Below are positions 1-5,904 of a stretch of DNA of 12,491 bases, piece after piece. The stretch is from an uncultured bacterium (GTDB lineage: Bacteria; Hydrogenedentota; Hydrogenedentia; Hydrogenedentales; JAEUWI01), in assembly GCA_937895305.1 (NCBI GenBank), contig CALAXS010000260.1, positions 1-12,491 of the forward strand, written 5' to 3'. Below the pieces are notes generated by a model, which saw only the letters and a program-made list of their open reading frames with translations, was not told the DNA's origin and did no database searches. Positions within the stretch are counted from its first letter, which is position 1; each line of letters opens with the position of its first letter. Both the position numbers and the translations under genes were made by a program.

Positions 1-56
1 CATCCCCCCAGGAAGAGGAGTACAGGAATTACGATTATAGGAGTAAGCCATGTCAT
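1..56 (-). CDS. Partial gene at left edge: N-terminus with signal-peptide or membrane-segment character
   Basis: Only the first 18 complete codons are visible, reading leftwards from an ATG at 56-54 and running off the edge. They translate as MTWLTPIIVIPVLLFLGG, a strongly hydrophobic stretch that fits a signal peptide or first transmembrane helix. A GGAAA motif about 10 bases upstream of the ATG can serve as a weak ribosome binding site. The frame stays open upstream to a TAA at 114-116, but there is no better start there. The gene would diverge from the DUF4097-like gene at 174, with about 117 bp between them for promoters. The product cannot be named. A short open frame on the plus strand (3-158) covers the same bases and could instead be the tail of an upstream gene, so this call is tentative. 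Confidence 0.4.
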   Translation of the reverse strand, partial: MTWLTPIIVIPVLLFLGG

Positions 57-78
57 AATAAGGGTTTCCAGAGAATAG

Positions 79-101
79 ACCAGGACAGCCCCGTGCCTGG
101 T
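79..101. promoter_or_regulatory. Inverted repeat in the divergent intergenic region
   Basis: ACCAGG (79-84) and CCTGGT (96-101) are perfect inverted 6-mers around an 11-base spacer; a further CA/TG pair is possible with one bulged base. It lies between the start of the left-edge minus gene and the plus-strand gene at 174, upstream of the candidate ECF promoter. It could be an operator or a transcript hairpin. There is no T-tract after it on the plus strand, so it does not look like an intrinsic terminator. Confidence 0.3.
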
Positions 102-126
102 TTCGACTTTAGCTTACACCAATTGA

Positions 127-155
127 TGAAACTGCGTCGAATATCGTCCAGTCTA
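127..155 (+). promoter_or_regulatory. Candidate ECF-sigma promoter upstream of the sigma-factor operon
   Basis: TGAAAC (127-132) is followed after 17 bases by AGTCTA (150-155). This resembles known ECF-type promoters, which typically carry an AAC-containing -35 element and a CGTC/GTCTA-like -10 element 16-17 bases apart. The predicted transcription start, near 161-163, falls immediately before the AAGGA ribosome binding site (163-167), giving a very short leader of about 12 bases before the ATG at 174. ECF sigma genes often drive their own operon, so autoregulation is plausible. No convincing sigma-70 -35/-10 pair was seen nearby. The match is by eye only. Confidence 0.3.
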
Positions 156-173
156 TAGAAACAAGGAAAATTC

Positions 174-1121
174 ATGGGCATTAAATTACGCAGTAGCATA
201 GCCGCCTTAATCCTGGCGATTGCAATACAGGGACTCAGCATTGGTCTCATTAGTCCCAATATCCCGCAAAGTCTCTGTCAACCCACACTCACCAAGCAAG
301 TATCACTTTCCTATCCTGCACGTCGCGAGGTATCCCTGTTTTATCCTGCCTACCAGCAGGTACAACTCCAAAATACAAATGGTGCCGTCACGGTCAATAC
401 CCATGATGAAAACACCATTCTTATCGAGGCGGAGATTCGGGCTTTTCATAATGGGAAGTATGTGAAGGAGGATCTTGCTGCCTATCTTGATACCCTGATT
501 CAAGTTGAGGAAGCTGATAAACAGCTGATTATAGTGTCAGAACCAGACACCCGACCAGATTATCTGGATTTAGAGGTGCACTATACCCTGCTGGTCCCCC
601 GGAATACCCACCTCGCCCTGAAAGAATCCGACGGGAATGTCTATATCGGGAAAGATTGTGGTCGTGTCCTGGTGGATGGGAACAACACGGATATTCATAT
701 CGTCTCCCCTCTTGGACCCGTGGAGGTACAAACGGCCAATGGTCGTGTCCGTATTCAGGATGCACAGGACGAGACTATCATTGAAACTGTCAATGGCAAC
801 ATTTATGCGCAAATGCTCGGCGGTAGTCTTCAGGCCACCACAGGCAATGGCAGCATTTCCACCCACATTCTCAGTACCGAGGTAGGGGGTGCAGAGTTGA
901 CGGCGATGAATGGAGGCATTACAATGGTAGTGAGTGCAAATTATGGTGCCACAGTGAATGCCACAACATCGACAGGCGTAATCACAACAGAGATTCCACT
1001 GGACACGCAGGACGGTGTTCAGAAACGTCGTGAAGTACGAGGGCATTTTGGCGTGGGGACATCTCGCCTGAATTTGAGTTCGCTGAACGGTGATATAACG
1101 ATCAAGAGGGACAGTCAATGA
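174..1121 (+). CDS. Exported or membrane-anchored DUF4097-like beta-repeat protein
   Basis: This 315-residue protein starts with a hydrophobic helix (about residues 9-27) after a basic N-terminus, so it is probably exported or anchored with the body outside the cytoplasm. From about residue 67 it carries recurring short units with an x-N-G-x-V/I core: NTNGAVTV (67-74), ESDGNVYI (151-158), TANGRVRI (187-194), TVNGNIYA (205-212), TGNGSIST (223-230), AMNGGITM (244-251), TSTGVITT (265-272) and SLNGDITI (303-310). This pattern is characteristic of DUF4097-type putative adhesin domains, which are thought to form a stacked beta fold. No catalytic residues are apparent. An AAGGA ribosome binding site (163-167) supports the ATG at 174. 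The stop codon overlaps the start of the sigma-factor gene in an ATGA arrangement, so the two are probably translationally coupled. DUF4097 proteins often sit beside sigma/anti-sigma genes; a role as envelope sensor or regulator partner is inference. Confidence 0.75.
   Translation: MGIKLRSSIAALILAIAIQGLSIGLISPNIPQSLCQPTLTKQVSLSYPARREVSLFYPAYQQVQLQNTNGAVTVNTHDENTILIEAEIRAFHNGKYVKEDLAAYLDTLIQVEEADKQLIIVSEPDTRPDYLDLEVHYTLLVPRNTHLALKESDGNVYIGKDCGRVLVDGNNTDIHIVSPLGPVEVQTANGRVRIQDAQDETIIETVNGNIYAQMLGGSLQATTGNGSISTHILSTEVGGAELTAMNGGITMVVSANYGATVNATTSTGVITTEIPLDTQDGVQKRREVRGHFGVGTSRLNLSSLNGDITIKRDSQ
300..359 (+). repeat. Degenerate 30-bp tandem duplication inside the DUF4097-like gene
   Basis: Bases 300-329 and 330-359 are two in-frame 30-bp copies, and 360 begins a further partial copy (GTACAACTC). 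At protein level they read VSLSYPARRE and VSLFYPAYQQ, followed by VQL. The DNA copies match at roughly two thirds of positions by eye, so this is an old duplication. It lies between the N-terminal membrane segment and the NG-repeat body and lengthens the linker. Confidence 0.6.
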
Positions 1122-1723
1122 GCGTGAACTTAACGGCCACTGTACAAAGCTGGGTGCAAGAAAATGAAGCCCCGGAACCCCTCAGCGATATTGCTCTTGT
1201 TAAGTTAACCAAAGAGGGTGAAACAGAAGCCTTCTCCGAACTGGCCCGTCGCCACCAGCAAATTGTATTCAACGTTTCCTTTCGCTTTATGCGTGATCGT
1301 GCTCTTGCCGAAGATATGGCGCAGGAAGCGTTCCTCAAAGCATTCCGCCTGCTTAAAGGTTTCCGTGGGGACTGTAGCTTCTCTACCTGGCTCTACCGTG
1401 TTACTTGTAGTGTTTGTCTTACAGAATTAAACCGTCGCAAACGTCGCAATGAAGTTGAACTCACCCCGGCCCATGACAGCCGAAATGCTATTCAGCCCAA
1501 TGATGCATTGGATATGCCAGAGCACATTCGGCGCTGTGTATCCAAGTTGCCCGAACGCTACGCGACTATTATTACGCTCTACTACCTTCAAGGCATTGCT
1601 TACGAAGATATTGCCCAGACCATGAACATCCCCATGGGTACCCTGAAAACCTGGATGTTTCGCGCACGCAAGCAACTCAAAAAAATTGTAGAGCGGGAAG
1701 TGCTCAACGATGGACCAGCATAA
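1118..1723 (+). CDS. ECF-type RNA polymerase sigma factor (sigma-70 family)
   Basis: At 201 residues the protein has the two-domain layout of ECF sigma factors. A region 2 domain spans about 38-108, with the usual LARRHQQIVFNVSFRFMRD helix, the DMAQEAFLKAF segment (66-76) and FSTWLYRVT (88-96) leading into basic NRRKRR. A region 4 helix-turn-helix spans about 133-190, with LPERYATIITLYYLQG (144-159), YEDIAQTMNIPMGTLKTW (162-179) and RARKQLKK. There is no region 1 or 3, as expected for this group. It would direct RNA polymerase core to a dedicated promoter set. Its ATG overlaps the stop of the DUF4097-like gene, and its 3' end overlaps the next gene by 14 bp, so the three are probably translated from one transcript. 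The exact ECF subgroup cannot be set from sequence reading alone. Confidence 0.9.
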   Translation: MSVNLTATVQSWVQENEAPEPLSDIALVKLTKEGETEAFSELARRHQQIVFNVSFRFMRDRALAEDMAQEAFLKAFRLLKGFRGDCSFSTWLYRVTCSVCLTELNRRKRRNEVELTPAHDSRNAIQPNDALDMPEHIRRCVSKLPERYATIITLYYLQGIAYEDIAQTMNIPMGTLKTWMFRARKQLKKIVEREVLNDGPA

Positions 1724-2126
1724 CCCTTTCAATATTGATGCGCTCATTGAAGATGTTCTGACTTCCGAGCGCATGGAGTGCGTCCCCCTCAATTTTCACC
1801 GAAAAGTGGGAAAATGTGTTCGTATTGCTGCCCTGCGTCAACGGGAACAGGCGCGCTTCCGGGTCACCATACTACTCGTCAGCCTGGGCATGATTGCCAT
1901 CATGGGTTCAGGAATTGGTGTTATGGCGCTTACCCATGGTGCGGGGATGCGCAACAATGGTCTTCCGGGTGCTTTTGGCTTTCTGGACCAATACAGCACC
2001 AATTTTTCCCTCTACATCACCTCCATTAACGCGAACCACCTGCTAATCAGCAGCGCAAGTATTGCTGCTCTTGGTTTTGCCATTGGTCTCCTGTCGTTTC
2101 AGCGCTCTGTAAGAAAACAGGGGTAG
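1710..2126 (+). CDS. Small two-helix membrane protein, candidate anti-sigma factor
   Basis: This 138-residue protein has a soluble N-terminus (1-50), a first membrane helix at about 52-74, a roughly 35-residue loop and a second helix at about 109-131. It starts 14 bp inside the sigma-factor gene with GGGAAG (1695-1700) as ribosome binding site, an arrangement typical of sigma/anti-sigma pairs. The N-terminal segment, an acidic helix followed by VPLNFHRKV (25-33), resembles the short cytoplasmic heads of membrane proteins that follow ECF sigma genes in several phyla. The zinc-binding HxxxCxxC motif of ZAS-type anti-sigma factors is absent; only isolated C24, H30 and C36 are seen. The membrane topology is clear, but the anti-sigma role is inferred from position. 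Confidence 0.6.
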   Translation: MDQHNPFNIDALIEDVLTSERMECVPLNFHRKVGKCVRIAALRQREQARFRVTILLVSLGMIAIMGSGIGVMALTHGAGMRNNGLPGAFGFLDQYSTNFSLYITSINANHLLISSASIAALGFAIGLLSFQRSVRKQG

Positions 2127-2162
2127 CCCAGTAGTTATGGGTATGGAAGAAGAGGCCACGCA

Positions 2163-4721
2163 ATGAGTCAGCGAAATAGCAACAAAGGTGTCCCCGTCCC
2201 CCTCATAGCTTTCGCTATGATTATTATCCTCGTTGTCGGTGTCATGGTCGCTCTATTCCTGGCCCCTGAAAAGGAAGCAGCCCCCCCCTCCTCCACGTTG
2301 TCCTATGTTGAGCCACCAGCACGGGAAGAAGTGCCCATACCCCCAATCGAAGAACCCGTGTTTGAACCCATATCCGCCCCGACATTGGAAGAAGTCCCAT
2401 CAGAAGAAGTAGATGCCAGTCTCGAAGAAGAGGCCCTGCCTGGCGAAGTCTCCGGCACGGTGCGCGATGTGAAATCCGGTGCTCCTATTCCCGATATGAA
2501 AATAATCGTCGAAGGTAGTGATGCCAGTGCGGTAACCGACAATAAAGGCAAATATACCATCCAGGGACTGGGGCTGGGCACCTATGGCGTAATTGCACGG
2601 TATCAACAAACCCGCTATCGTCCCAGCATCCCGCTGCCCTATCAGAAAGTTACCCTGAGTGAAGAAGCAATTGAAATTGGCGGTGTCGATTTTGTGCTGG
2701 AAACGGCAGGACTGGTCTGGGGCTATGTGACCACGCAAGATCAGAAACCGGTTCCCGAAGCCGAAGTTGTCCTCTGTACTTCAGACAGTTTTTTATCCCA
2801 GGCCATGCAACAATTTATGACCCGCTCGCGCCCCATACGTGCCCGTGCGGATGCTGAAGGATACTATGAATTGGCCGGGGTACCCTTGAATAAAGAATGG
2901 AGCGTCTATGCAGATTCTCAATCCCATGCACCACAACTCGCGGATCCCTTTATCCTGACCGCTTCACAAGATTCAGCTCGCCTGGATATTCACATGTTCG
3001 GCGGCAGTACGGTATTCGGGAAAGTGGTCGATCCAAAAGGCACCCCTATTCCCGGAGCCGATGTCGTATGCTTACCCGCCTATGGCGAGTTACTCACATC
3101 CATGAGTACCCCCCAGGGTTTCCGTGATGTTCACACTGATGACAATGGCGAATTCACTATCCCGGATCTGGCTGCGGGGGATTATCAGTTGATTGGCCGT
3201 AAAAAAGGCTATCAGGTACAACTCAGCGGATTGCCCCTTTATTCAGACGGACAAAATCCGCTGAACAATGTTATTGTGGAACTGTTGCCTATTGATAAGG
3301 GCACCCATCGGATTGTGGGCGAAGTCATTACAGTAGCGGGCTATCCTGTTGAAGGTGCAGAAGTTTCCATAGAAGGAACCAGCTTCCAACTGGTTGACCC
3401 GATTCAGCAAGAACAACTTACCGATTCCAAGGGCAGGTTTTCATTTAACGAACTACCAGCCAGTACCTATAGCATGGAAGTACAAGCAATAGGCTACGCA
3501 CCCAAAAGCATTCCCAGGGTCTTGCTGGATAAAGAGACCCGAGTTCTCCTTTCGCATTCAGGGGTGGTCCAAGGCACGGTATTGCTCAGGGAAACCAATG
3601 CGCCAGTGGAAGGGGCCATGGTGGATGCCCTGTTTCAGAATTCGGATAAACCAATTGAAAGTGAAATGCGCATGCCGTCAGCGGTCACCGATGTTTCAGG
3701 TAATTTCCAGATGAGTCTGCCAGAAGGTACCTGGCTTCTCGAAGGACGCGCTACGGATTTGACACCCGGTCGTGTAGAACTAACGATTTACTCCGGTGAA
3801 TCAATCGGGGGCATCGAGATTTATGTGAGTGCTTCAGGAGGAAGCATCTCCGGGGAAGTGACAACCAGCAATGATAGTTCACCCCAGGGTGCCAACGTTA
3901 TGTTGATCGATTTTGCCCATGCAAATTCCGGTGCCATCGGCGGATTGTCCCCGGTTCAATCAGAACGTGTGGGGCCAGACGGATTGTTTGCCTTCAGGAA
4001 CCTGCCCGCAGGACAATACAGCTTGATTGCTGAACATGAAACTTTAGCCAATGCGAGCAGTGGTCTTTTCTTATTGGAAGACGGAAACACGATAGATGAT
4101 GTGGTATTGCGACTCGGTGCCGGGGGTGTTTTGCAAGGCTTTGTATATAAGAATGGACAACCTGTCCCGGATGTACTCGTCTTAGCAGCCAATATCACAT
4201 CGGCAACCCAGGCCACAGCCCGTACCGATGCCGAAGGATTTTACGAAATACTGGATCTTGCTAGTGGCAATTATCTCGTTACGGTTATTGGCGGTAGCAG
4301 TTCCAATCCACTGGACATCCTGGATTATGAAGGACAATCAGTGGAAGTTACCGAAGGTAATGTGAGCCGTCTCGATTTTGGCACAGGCGAAGGCGTCCCC
4401 CTGGAAGGCATCATTTATCCTGCACCCACAGGCATACTGGGTGGTGTGGCCATGCTTCGCATGCCCGGTGTCCCCCCCATAGCACCCCCGGGTGCAACAG
4501 TAAATCTCATGGATCTTGCCAATCTCAGTTTCCTTTACTCGGGTAATATTGATTTCGCCGGGCAATTCCAGTTCAGCAGCGTTACACCGGGGTTATACCA
4601 GGTTGAAATCTACTATGCCTTTGGCCTGAATTCGAATCCCAATTACAGGAATGTATACCTGGGTCAATTTGAAGTGACCGGAGAAGGGTCACAATACTTG
4701 CAACTCAATGCCACCCTGTAG
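2163..4721 (+). CDS. Large membrane-anchored protein with about eight carboxypeptidase-regulatory-like repeats
   Basis: The 852-residue product has one N-terminal membrane helix (about 12-34), then a Glu/Pro-rich stalk (about 35-95), then a chain of beta-sandwich units. Each unit follows the CarboxypepD_reg/Cna-B-like pattern: a G-x-V strand, a 'P-V-P-x-A-x-V' strand, a 'T-D-x-x-G-x-F/Y' turn, and an 'L-x-x-G-x-Y-x-L' strand. Units begin near 97, 184, 283, 383, 468, 560, 656 and 746. The clearest turns are TDNKGKYTI (125-133), TDDNGEFTI (325-333), TDSKGRFSF (420-428) and TDAEGFYEI (688-696). No peptidase catalytic domain is present, so the protein is probably structural or a binding scaffold in the periplasm or on the cell surface. 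GGAAGAAGAGG before the ATG is a good ribosome binding site. It starts 36 bp after the two-helix protein gene and is likely in the same operon, possibly as an output of the sigma factor. The ligand is unknown. Confidence 0.8.
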   Translation: MSQRNSNKGVPVPLIAFAMIIILVVGVMVALFLAPEKEAAPPSSTLSYVEPPAREEVPIPPIEEPVFEPISAPTLEEVPSEEVDASLEEEALPGEVSGTVRDVKSGAPIPDMKIIVEGSDASAVTDNKGKYTIQGLGLGTYGVIARYQQTRYRPSIPLPYQKVTLSEEAIEIGGVDFVLETAGLVWGYVTTQDQKPVPEAEVVLCTSDSFLSQAMQQFMTRSRPIRARADAEGYYELAGVPLNKEWSVYADSQSHAPQLADPFILTASQDSARLDIHMFGGSTVFGKVVDPKGTPIPGADVVCLPAYGELLTSMSTPQGFRDVHTDDNGEFTIPDLAAGDYQLIGRKKGYQVQLSGLPLYSDGQNPLNNVIVELLPIDKGTHRIVGEVITVAGYPVEGAEVSIEGTSFQLVDPIQQEQLTDSKGRFSFNELPASTYSMEVQAIGYAPKSIPRVLLDKETRVLLSHSGVVQGTVLLRETNAPVEGAMVDALFQNSDKPIESEMRMPSAVTDVSGNFQMSLPEGTWLLEGRATDLTPGRVELTIYSGESIGGIEIYVSASGGSISGEVTTSNDSSPQGANVMLIDFAHANSGAIGGLSPVQSERVGPDGLFAFRNLPAGQYSLIAEHETLANASSGLFLLEDGNTIDDVVLRLGAGGVLQGFVYKNGQPVPDVLVLAANITSATQATARTDAEGFYEILDLASGNYLVTVIGGSSSNPLDILDYEGQSVEVTEGNVSRLDFGTGEGVPLEGIIYPAPTGILGGVAMLRMPGVPPIAPPGATVNLMDLANLSFLYSGNIDFAGQFQFSSVTPGLYQVEIYYAFGLNSNPNYRNVYLGQFEVTGEGSQYLQLNATL

Positions 4722-4771
4722 CACAGTACTACCTCTGGTGGCTGAACTTTACGAAAAGCATCATCGCGATT

Positions 4772-4805
4772 GCGACTGGAAATCCTTTTGGCAGTAATAG
4801 AACTT
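4772..4805 (+). repeat. Direct repeat, upstream copy (leader and start of the ABC ATPase gene)
   Basis: This 34-bp stretch matches 4954-4988 at all but about three positions (one C/T difference, then CC against ATC). It includes a GGAAA ribosome-binding-like motif, a TTG start codon and the next five codons (AVIEL). After the repeat, the sequence departs into hairpin DNA instead of the ATPase gene, so this copy is a displaced duplicate of that gene's beginning. Confidence 0.85.
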
Positions 4806-4811
4806 TTCTCG

Positions 4812-4832
4812 TTCCCAAGCTCTGCTTGGGAA
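4812..4832. repeat. Perfect 9-bp hairpin of dispersed intergenic-repeat type
   Basis: TTCCCAAGC (4812-4820) pairs with GCTTGGGAA (4824-4832) around a TCT loop. Sequences of this form recur in intergenic regions of several bacterial genomes. It starts seven bases after the upstream direct-repeat copy. It has no T-tract typical of a terminator, but it could slow or stop transcripts entering the ABC genes. Confidence 0.75.
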
Positions 4833-4840
4833 TGCATATA

Positions 4841-4857
4841 CCGAGGCTCTGCCTCGG
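4841..4857. repeat. Second hairpin of the same repeat family
   Basis: CCGAGGC (4841-4847) pairs with GCCTCGG (4851-4857), again with a TCT loop. The shared loop and the eight-base spacing from the preceding hairpin suggest the two form one composite repeat unit. Confidence 0.75.
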
Positions 4858-4926
4858 GCAACGGAAGCGTTTGATAGGGATTGAGGCGATTCGGTCCCAA
4901 CTTGGATTAAGTATGCTGATGCGGAG

Positions 4927-4946
4927 ATTCCCGCCTGCGCGGGAAT
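4927..4946. repeat. Hairpin repeat of the ATTCCCGC...GCGGGAAT type
   Basis: ATTCCCGC (4927-4934) pairs with GCGGGAAT (4939-4946) around a CTGC loop. Inverted repeats with ATTCCC/GGGAAT arms are widespread dispersed elements (Neisseria dRS3 is a well-known example with the same arms); common ancestry is not claimed. It lies only 25 bases before the TTG start of the ATPase gene, so it would form in the 5' leader of any transcript reading in from upstream. Confidence 0.7.
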
Positions 4947-4953
4947 GACAGTA

Positions 4954-4988
4954 GCGATTGGAAATATCTTTTGGCAGTAATAGAACTT
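4954..4988 (+). repeat. Direct repeat, downstream copy, overlapping the start of the ABC ATPase gene
   Basis: This is the partner of 4772-4805. It carries the working ribosome-binding region (GGAAAT, 4960-4965), the TTG start (4971) and the first codons of the ATPase. Because both copies have TTG, the unusual start predates the duplication. Confidence 0.85.
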
Positions 4989-5903
4989 GAAAATCTGGTT
5001 GTGGAATACGATGGCTTTCGTGCTCTGGACAACCTGAATCTGAGTATAGGCGAAGAGCGCGTTGCCCTCTTGGGGCCCAATGGTGCCGGTAAGAGCACCC
5101 TAATGAAGAGTATACTCGGCTACCTTCAGGCTACTTCGGGAACCATAAAAGTTTTTGGTAATACCCTCCCCCACAATGCCCTGGATGTGCGTCGTGATAT
5201 CGGATATATGCCGGAACGGGAAGTTGTAAGCCCCCACGTATCCTCCGTAAGTTTCCTGACCCACTGTGGACGCCTTTTTGGTATGTCTCGTGTTGATGCG
5301 CTGGAGCGTGCCCACGGTATTTTGAACTATGTGGGTCTGGGAGAAAATCGGTATCGTCCCATGGGGACCTACTCCACCGGGATGCTGCAACGGGCCAAAC
5401 TCGCTCAGGCCCTCATCCATGATCCCAAACTCCTTCTTTTGGACGAGCCGACCAACGGGCTGGACCCCGATGGTCGAATGGAAATGTTGGAACTCGTAAA
5501 AGATATTGCGACACAACGCAATGTTGCTATTCTCTTTTCCTCTCACCTCTTGCCCGACGTAGAACATGTCTGCAATCGCATAGTCATGGTGAACGACGGG
5601 GAAATTGTGCAGGATGGCAGTCTGGATAGCCTGACCGTTGCCCGGGCCAGTACCCTGGAAATCGGTTTTTGGGGTGAAGGACTTCCCTTGCTCGAAAAGC
5701 TGGTCGAATCCGGCGCGCGCTATGATGTCCTTCCCAATGGTCGCTATGTTCTGGGTGTACCAGACACCATGACGGGGCCAGACATTTTCAGCAGGGCCAG
5801 TGAGATGGGCGTTCAGATTCGTCATTTCCAACAGGCCCGCCAAACGCTGGGCGAAGCATTCGTGGGGGCCATCGCGCAGCCAGGCACGGCGGAGACTTCC
5901 TGA
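4971..5903 (+). CDS. ABC-2 type exporter ATP-binding protein, first of two
   Basis: This 310-residue ATPase would power an ABC-2 exporter by binding and hydrolysing ATP on the cytoplasmic side. Visible motifs are Walker A GPNGAGKST (35-43), a degenerate signature YSTGMLQR (134-141) of the kind common in ABC-2 ATPases, Walker B LLLLDEP with catalytic Glu159, the D-loop GLDP (163-166) and switch His192. The Q-loop position reads GYMPE, without Gln. A C-terminal extension of about 90 residues follows the nucleotide-binding core. The start is TTG at 4971: the next Met (residue 45) lies beyond Walker A and would destroy the fold, and the GGAAAT motif fits TTG. The stop is followed after one base by the ATG of its likely permease partner. 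The substrate cannot be told from sequence. Confidence 0.88.
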   Translation: MAVIELENLVVEYDGFRALDNLNLSIGEERVALLGPNGAGKSTLMKSILGYLQATSGTIKVFGNTLPHNALDVRRDIGYMPEREVVSPHVSSVSFLTHCGRLFGMSRVDALERAHGILNYVGLGENRYRPMGTYSTGMLQRAKLAQALIHDPKLLLLDEPTNGLDPDGRMEMLELVKDIATQRNVAILFSSHLLPDVEHVCNRIVMVNDGEIVQDGSLDSLTVARASTLEIGFWGEGLPLLEKLVESGARYDVLPNGRYVLGVPDTMTGPDIFSRASEMGVQIRHFQQARQTLGEAFVGAIAQPGTAETS

Positions 5904-5904
5904 G

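Larger units (their letters stand above)
4722..4970. other. Repeat-rich intergenic region before the ABC genes
   Basis: These 249 bases hold no credible full gene. They contain a 34/35-bp direct repeat (4772-4805 and 4954-4988, the second copy running into the ABC ATPase gene) and, between the copies, three perfect hairpins of dispersed-repeat type. A 28-codon frame (4788-4874) begins at the first copy and reads through the hairpin DNA. The two strands also give repeat-derived peptides such as SFPSSAWEC and FPRRRESP, which are familiar spurious translations of such intergenic repeats. No sigma-70 promoter is obvious. Confidence 0.7.

Noticed and set aside
570..1118. 182-codon open frame on the minus strand opposite the DUF4097-like gene
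   Set aside because: It lies wholly antisense to a gene with clear repeats and overlaps; its translation is rich in His, Cys and Arg without domain pattern.
2281..2288. Run of eight C residues near the 5' end of the large repeat-protein gene as a phase-variation tract
   Set aside because: Eight bases is borderline, the gene is in frame, and Pro codons explain the run; comparison of strains would be needed to revive it.
4744..4770. GAACTT as a possible -35 element of an ECF promoter for the ABC genes
   Set aside because: No CGTC, GTCTA or TCTGA-like -10 element occurs at 16-17 bases downstream.
4664..4900. 78-codon minus-strand frame over the intergenic repeats
   Set aside because: Its sequence is a translation of the hairpin repeats and the 3' end of the repeat-protein gene, a common source of false genes.
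5205..5216. Missing Q-loop glutamine in both ABC ATPases (GYMPE, GYCPE) as a sign of inactivity
   Set aside because: Replacement of the Q-loop Gln in a 'GY-x-P-E' context is common in ABC-2 type ATPases, and all other catalytic motifs are intact.
5100..5843. 247-codon minus-strand frame opposite the first ABC ATPase gene
   Set aside because: It is antisense to well-conserved ATPase motifs and has no recognisable features; it is a codon-use shadow.
5800..5904. N-terminal extension of the first permease from an upstream ATG
   Set aside because: It overlaps the ATPase gene by about 100 bp, is basic and unlike the family, while the ATG at 5905 has a ribosome binding site and a family-like N-terminus.
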